Assembly (NCBI RefSeq): GCF_003946095.1
Contig: NZ_RHOD01000002.1
Location: forward strand, 1-64,000
Reading direction: 5' to 3'
Length of the DNA: 64,000 nt
Source of the DNA: Levilactobacillus lindianensis
GTDB taxonomy: Bacteria > Bacillota > Bacilli > Lactobacillales > Lactobacillaceae
In this document: positions 60,139-64,000 of the stretch, in pieces
Numbering within the stretch: position 1 is the first letter of the stretch
How the letters are laid out: each line of letters starts with the position of its first letter
Notes under the pieces: generated by a model
Database searches by the model: none
Told to the model about the DNA's origin: nothing
The model's input: the letters and a program-made list of their open reading frames with translations, nothing else
Program-made: the position numbers and the translations under genes

Positions 60139-62541
60139 TTAGTGCCGACCACCTTGCGAGTTATTACGGTGTTGACCACCGTTGTTGTTCTGGCGGTGAC
60201 TGCCGTTATTGCCTCGCTGATTAGTTGATCGTTGATTCCCATTGCGGTGGTTGCCATTACGGTTACCACCGCCGTGGTTATTGCTATGGTTATTACTCCC
60301 ACCACGGTTGTTGGAACGGCCATGGTAGTTACCAGCACGTGAACGGTGTTCGCGATGTGGCAACAGATCACTGACCGGGGCAGCTTCCGGATTGAGTAAT
60401 TCAAAATCAATTTCACTTTGTTCCTTGTCGACGTGGATTAACTTAACGCAAATCTCTTGGCCGATTCGGTACGTCCGCCGCGTGTTCCGACCGACTAGGG
60501 CCATGAACTTTTCGACGTATTCGTAGTAGTCATCCTTCATCCGACTGATATGAATCAAACCTTCGATGGTGTTTGGTAATTCAACAAACATCCCGAACTT
60601 CAAGACTGAAGCCACAACCGCATCGAACTCTTCACCAACGTGATCGGCCATGTATTCGGCCATCTTCATGTCGTTAGTGTCCCGTTCGGCATCGATTGCC
60701 CGCCGTTCGGCTTCGGAGGTATGAACCCCAATTTCTTCCAAAATTGGTGCAAACTTTTCCTTGCTGGCGGCATTAATCCCATGGTCTTCGTAATAGTGAA
60801 TCATCCGGTGAACCATGGTATCTGGGTAACGACGAATTGGGGACGTGAAGTGGGTATAGAACTCTGCACCCAGTCCAAAGTGACCCAGTGATTGGTCTGC
60901 ATAACGGGCTTGCTTCAAGCTCCGCAACATCATCACTGAAACCATGGTTTCTTCCGGTTGACCCGCAACCTGCTTTAAGACACCTTGCAACATCTTGGGC
61001 CGTAAGTGGTTCGGATCACCCTTAACGTTAATCCCAAAGGCCGTTAAGAATTCGAAGAAACTCTTCACCCGATCGCCATCTGGCGTTTCGTGAACCCGGT
61101 AAAGGAATGGTGCCTTAGCACGGAAGTAGTGTTCCGCAACCGTTTCGTTGGCAGCCAGCATGAAGGATTCGATCATCCGTTCAGCCATCCCCCGTGTCCG
61201 CAACTTCACGTCAATAGCGTGACCCTTGTCGTCCACGATGATTTCAGCTTCGCGGTCATCAAAATCAATGGCCCCACGACGCTTCCGTTGCTTAACCAGG
61301 ATACGGTGAAGTTCGCCCATGGCTTCAAACATTGGGACCAATTCATCGTAACGCTTCATAGTAACGGGATCGTGAGCTTCCAAGATCTGGTTAACCGCCG
61401 TATACGTCATCCGCGCCTTAGAACGCATGAATGACGGGTGAATCCGGCGCTTGATCACATGACCTTCTTGGTCAATTTCCATGTCACAGCTCATGCACAA
61501 ACGCAATTCGCCCTCGTTAAGAGAACAGATCCCGTTGGATAAGCGCCGTGGCAACATTGGGATAACCCGGTCGGTCAAGTAGACACTGGTCCCACGCTTG
61601 TAGGCTTCCTTGTCGAGAATTGAGTCTTCCTTGACGTAATGGGAAACGTCGGCAATGTGGACCCCTAAATGGTAGTTCCCATTAGGTAATTTCCACACCG
61701 TAACGGCGTCATCCAAGTCTTTAGAAGATTCGCCATCAATCGTGACCAGGTTTTGCTTAGTCACATCTTCACGGCCCTTTAATTCCTCAGGTAAGACGTG
61801 GTCTGGAATCTCATCGGCGGCCTGCATGACCTCTTCTGGAAATTCTGATGGAATATTGTGTTGGTAGACAATCTGCAGGATATCAATCCCAGGATCGTCA
61901 ACACTCCCGATCACTTGCTTGGCAATCCCCACCATGGCATCGGGGTGCGCTTCATTCGGAAACTCCGTAATTTCAGCGGTAACCACTTCACCTGGTGTGG
62001 GGTTCAAGCCCACGTTAGTCACGTAGAACTTGTACTTCATGATCTTCTTGTCGGTTAGACGCACTTGTCCCAAGTATCCAGCATCGTCATCGGTCTGCAT
62101 GAACTCACCCACGACTTGTTCGTAGTGGTGTTCTACAATTTCCGTAACTTTACCTTCGGGGCCCTTACCCGTACGCGGATCACCGGCACGAACGATTTCA
62201 ATCTTGACGGTATCGCCATTTAAAGCACGTAACGTATTGTTAGGAGCAATGTAGGCATCTGGTTCAATCTTGTCTTCGTCATAAGCCACGAAGCCAAAGC
62301 CCTTGTCATTCCCATGGAAAATCCCAGTCAACGTGCGTTGGCTCGGGTCAAGTTGAAAATGGCCGTGTTCAGTAACCTGAACTAAGCCGTCTCGTTCTAA
62401 CTGTGCCAGCTCCTGTACGATCAGCTTAAAGGCAGCTGATCCATGGTAATGGAGCGCGTCAGAAATATCTTCTACTGTGTAGCTCTCATCCGAGTGTGCC
62501 CGGAAGAACGCGGTTAAATCATTCTTTAAATTATCTTGCAC
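60139..62541 (-). CDS. rnr: Ribonuclease R
   Basis: 800 residues: winged-helix (about 1-70), cold-shock domains (about 75-230), RNB catalytic domain (about 255-580) with TIDGESSKDLDDAV (metal Asp residues), S1 domain (about 630-710), then a C-terminal tail of about 70 residues made almost only of Asn, Gly, His, Arg and Ser. RNase R degrades structured RNA and the mRNA released by tmRNA. The tail differs from the usual Lys-rich tail. Confidence 0.96.
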   Translation of the reverse strand: MQDNLKNDLTAFFRAHSDESYTVEDISDALHYHGSAAFKLIVQELAQLERDGLVQVTEHGHFQLDPSQRTLTGIFHGNDKGFGFVAYDEDKIEPDAYIAPNNTLRALNGDTVKIEIVRAGDPRTGKGPEGKVTEIVEHHYEQVVGEFMQTDDDAGYLGQVRLTDKKIMKYKFYVTNVGLNPTPGEVVTAEITEFPNEAHPDAMVGIAKQVIGSVDDPGIDILQIVYQHNIPSEFPEEVMQAADEIPDHVLPEELKGREDVTKQNLVTIDGESSKDLDDAVTVWKLPNGNYHLGVHIADVSHYVKEDSILDKEAYKRGTSVYLTDRVIPMLPRRLSNGICSLNEGELRLCMSCDMEIDQEGHVIKRRIHPSFMRSKARMTYTAVNQILEAHDPVTMKRYDELVPMFEAMGELHRILVKQRKRRGAIDFDDREAEIIVDDKGHAIDVKLRTRGMAERMIESFMLAANETVAEHYFRAKAPFLYRVHETPDGDRVKSFFEFLTAFGINVKGDPNHLRPKMLQGVLKQVAGQPEETMVSVMMLRSLKQARYADQSLGHFGLGAEFYTHFTSPIRRYPDTMVHRMIHYYEDHGINAASKEKFAPILEEIGVHTSEAERRAIDAERDTNDMKMAEYMADHVGEEFDAVVASVLKFGMFVELPNTIEGLIHISRMKDDYYEYVEKFMALVGRNTRRTYRIGQEICVKLIHVDKEQSEIDFELLNPEAAPVSDLLPHREHRSRAGNYHGRSNNRGGSNNHSNNHGGGNRNGNHRNGNQRSTNQRGNNGSHRQNNNGGQHRNNSQGGRH

Positions 62542-62558
62542 TATCGATTCCTCATTAT

Positions 62559-63302
62559 TTAAAAGATTGTGTGTAAAAACGTCAGTAAGTCAGTTTCCAA
62601 AGCGTGGTGCGCGCTGTTCACGGTTAAAACGTGACTCGCACCTACATACTCGTGAAAATCAACTTGAGTCGCCGGATAGGCCGCCGCTAACCATTGGCCC
62701 GATCGGGGGTCAATCATCTCATCAGCCGTTCCTTGGGCGATGAACACGGGTTGCTTAATCCGGTTTAAATGCGTTGCGGTCGTATCCGCAAACGCTTGAA
62801 TTGCCATTAGTTGCGCTGGCAGATGGTCCTGAATCCAGGTCATCTTTGCCTGCAGATCCGCCGCAGGAAGCTTCTCCTGCCGATAAACTGTCTGTGCCAT
62901 CCGAACGAACGCGGCTGGAACGTGAGTCGTTCCCCGAAAGATAACGGGAGAAGCAAACGTGCCACCCCCCACCAACGTAGGATCCTCGCGTAAAGCCCGG
63001 GTCGCAAACAGCCCACCAAGTGATAGTCCAAAGATAGCAATGCGTTGATAGCCACGTTGGCGTAACAATGCTATCGCATCCTGGGTATCTTGCCACCACT
63101 GCTGCGGTGAACCGTCACGTAAAATATCCGCGGGGTCCCCGGTCGCGTGGCCCGTAAAGATCGGTGCCAGAACCGTATAGTTCTGACCCTGAAGATAGCG
63201 TGCTAGCAGGCGCATATCGTTAGAGCTACCCGAATAGGCGTGGAGCAGAATAACTGCTTGTGGTCCCCCTTCAAAGAAGAGTGGGACTGGTTTTCGAATC
63301 AT
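62559..63302 (-). CDS. Carboxylesterase (alpha/beta hydrolase, EstA/Est30-like)
   Basis: 247 residues. Nucleophile elbow GLSLGG (Ser about 94), acid in ADEMIDP (about 194) and His in GASHVLT (about 224); the oxyanion piece is LLHAYSGSSND. It hydrolyses short-chain esters. It sits between secG and rnr, the position of the Est30-type carboxylesterase gene in many Firmicutes. The SD is weak (GGTGG). Confidence 0.9.
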   Translation of the reverse strand: MIRKPVPLFFEGGPQAVILLHAYSGSSNDMRLLARYLQGQNYTVLAPIFTGHATGDPADILRDGSPQQWWQDTQDAIALLRQRGYQRIAIFGLSLGGLFATRALREDPTLVGGGTFASPVIFRGTTHVPAAFVRMAQTVYRQEKLPAADLQAKMTWIQDHLPAQLMAIQAFADTTATHLNRIKQPVFIAQGTADEMIDPRSGQWLAAAYPATQVDFHEYVGASHVLTVNSAHHALETDLLTFLHTIF

Positions 63303-63340
63303 GTCAAACCACCACTTTCCACGATGTTGAGATAGTCTGT

Positions 63341-63376
63341 AAAAAAGCCCCCTGTAACGAACAAACAGGAGGCTTA
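63341..63376 (-). terminator. Terminator or attenuator after secG
   Basis: AGCCTCCTGT / ACAGGGGGCT with T6 on the minus strand. Confidence 0.8.
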
Positions 63377-63380
63377 ATCT

Positions 63381-63617
63381 CTAGTGTGAAGATAGATATA
63401 CTAAAGCCAATGCCAGTCCGAAGAAGATGGCTCCCAAAATAACCGTTACTTTTTGCATGAAGGCTTCAAAGCCACGGGGTTTTTGTTTGGCAAATAAATC
63501 ATCGGCACCACCAGATAACGCGGACAACGCATCATTGGTCTTAGCGGGTTGCATCATTACAGCGATGATGATCAACACACTGACAATTAAGATACAGGTC
63601 ATTAAAAAATTATACAC
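63381..63617 (-). CDS. secG: Protein-export translocase subunit SecG
   Basis: 78 residues with two membrane helices (about 3-22 and 53-75) and the typical MMQPAKTNDALSALSGGADDLF loop. It assists SecYE in secretion. The start is GTG 63617, 7 nt after GGAGG. Confidence 0.94.
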   Translation of the reverse strand: MYNFLMTCILIVSVLIIIAVMMQPAKTNDALSALSGGADDLFAKQKPRGFEAFMQKVTVILGAIFFGLALALVYLSSH

Positions 63618-63721
63618 AAATTTGCCTCCTACCTATCGAATAGGTCTAATAGGTCTAACTATACTCTGTCTAATTTATCATAGTCGCCGGATTTTTACCA
63701 GTCTCCGGCCTAATCTCACGA

Positions 63722-64000
63722 TCATTCAGGCAAATCGTTCAATCTTCCTAACCGCTGTCGGACATAGGCGCGGTTACGATGATAAGTCAGCACGATTAGC
63801 GTGTCCCCTGCCCGCAGGAGCGTATCCCCATGGGGAATGACTTCGCGTTCACCACGACGGACCGCAACCAATAAGGAACCTGTTGGCCAGGAGAGATCCC
63901 GGACTTGTTTATCCACAAAACCAGAATTCTCACCAATCGAATACTCTACCCGATCGGTAATTCCCGCAGCGTTGGGTTTAGCTGGCGTGACCAGTTGCTG
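63722..64000 (-). CDS. C-terminal RCK_C (TrkA-C) domain of a transporter, cut by window edge
   Basis: The 92 visible residues read QLVTPAKPNAAG, then VRDLSWPTGSLLVAVRRGER, HGDTLLRAGDTLIVLTYH: an RCK_C regulatory domain. Such domains end ClC-type chloride/proton exchangers and some K+ or dicarboxylate carriers; the membrane part lies beyond the window. The frame is open to base 64000, so the GTG at 63916 is not the real start. Confidence 0.8.
   Translation of the reverse strand, partial: QQLVTPAKPNAAGITDRVEYSIGENSGFVDKQVRDLSWPTGSLLVAVRRGEREVIPHGDTLLRAGDTLIVLTYHRNRAYVRQRLGRLNDLPE

Noticed and set aside
63641-63660. Tandem TAGGTCTAA repeat upstream of secG
   Set aside because: Only two short copies in the secG leader; no clear dyad or known operator, so not listed as a site.

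Overview
The window looks like chromosomal DNA of a lactic acid bacterium of the family Lactobacillaceae, probably a heterofermentative Levilactobacillus or a close relative. This rests on gene content and order: secG-esterase-rnr-smpB, ung-pta-tsaE, cdaA-cdaR-glmM-glmS, MucBP/DUF5776 surface proteins, and a tmRNA tag reading AKNNNNSYALAA. Genus and species are inference. Coding is dense, with strong Shine-Dalgarno (SD) sites and many Rho-independent terminators.

Layout. 1-470: cut-off end of an IS30-family element. 470-2800: a small membrane protein and a divergent GGDEF/EAL pair (cyclic-di-GMP). 3535-3865: two divergent single tRNA genes, Gln(CUG) and Glu(CUC). 4078-11014: YfhO-type glycosylation protein, pgi, a GRP-family sugar transporter and an RlmI-like methyltransferase. 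11076-13276: histidine kinase/response regulator operon with a structured leader. 13544-13911: ssrA, followed by about 700 bp with short repeats and a possible IS scar. 14633-17968: flavin-type oxidase-like protein, NlpC/P60 hydrolase, small secreted membrane protein, ECF sigma/anti-sigma pair. 18115-22933: fumC, an AP2-domain protein, DUF1304 protein, several very small genes, a promoter-to-terminator unit with no clear ORF, a frameshifted OsmC gene and a MarR regulator. 23076-29140: lipoprotein, LicD, and a polyphosphate operon (ppx-like/HD, ppk, ppx). 29189-31885: three NEAT-like surface proteins. 32080-36312: short gene, candidate CcpA-controlled sRNA, tagH, a GW-type glucosaminidase and nagB. 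36442-42064: 40-aa gene, glmS, glmM, cdaR, cdaA. 42354-51865: DUF1361 protein, structured repeat, Na+/H+ antiporter, murB, exoA, DnaQ-like exonuclease, GNAT, tsaE, pta, ung, LURP-one protein. 52110-58349: three tandem BspA-like adhesins. 58699-64000: FusB-type EF-G-binding protein, smpB, rnr, esterase, secG and the end of an RCK_C transporter.

How the genes fit together. The window is rich in envelope functions: amino-sugar supply (nagB/glmS/glmM/murB), c-di-AMP signalling tied to glmM, teichoic-acid export and decoration (tagH, YfhO, LicD), wall hydrolases and adhesins. It is also rich in ribosome-rescue functions (ssrA, smpB, rnr, FusB-type protein). Amino-sugar metabolism appears to be under a NagR-type regulator, because dre-like operators sit at nagB and glmS.

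The most interesting signals are regulatory. One is a complete four-segment translational attenuator with a 13-codon leader peptide in front of the FusB-type gene. Another is an approximately 85-nt candidate sRNA whose promoter overlaps a cre box and whose C/U-rich segment can pair with the nagB Shine-Dalgarno. Others are an unexplained promoter/terminator unit at 20737-20908, two dispersed structured repeats, and a secreted/wall/membrane NEAT trio. All structures were found by hand; no folding program or database search was run.
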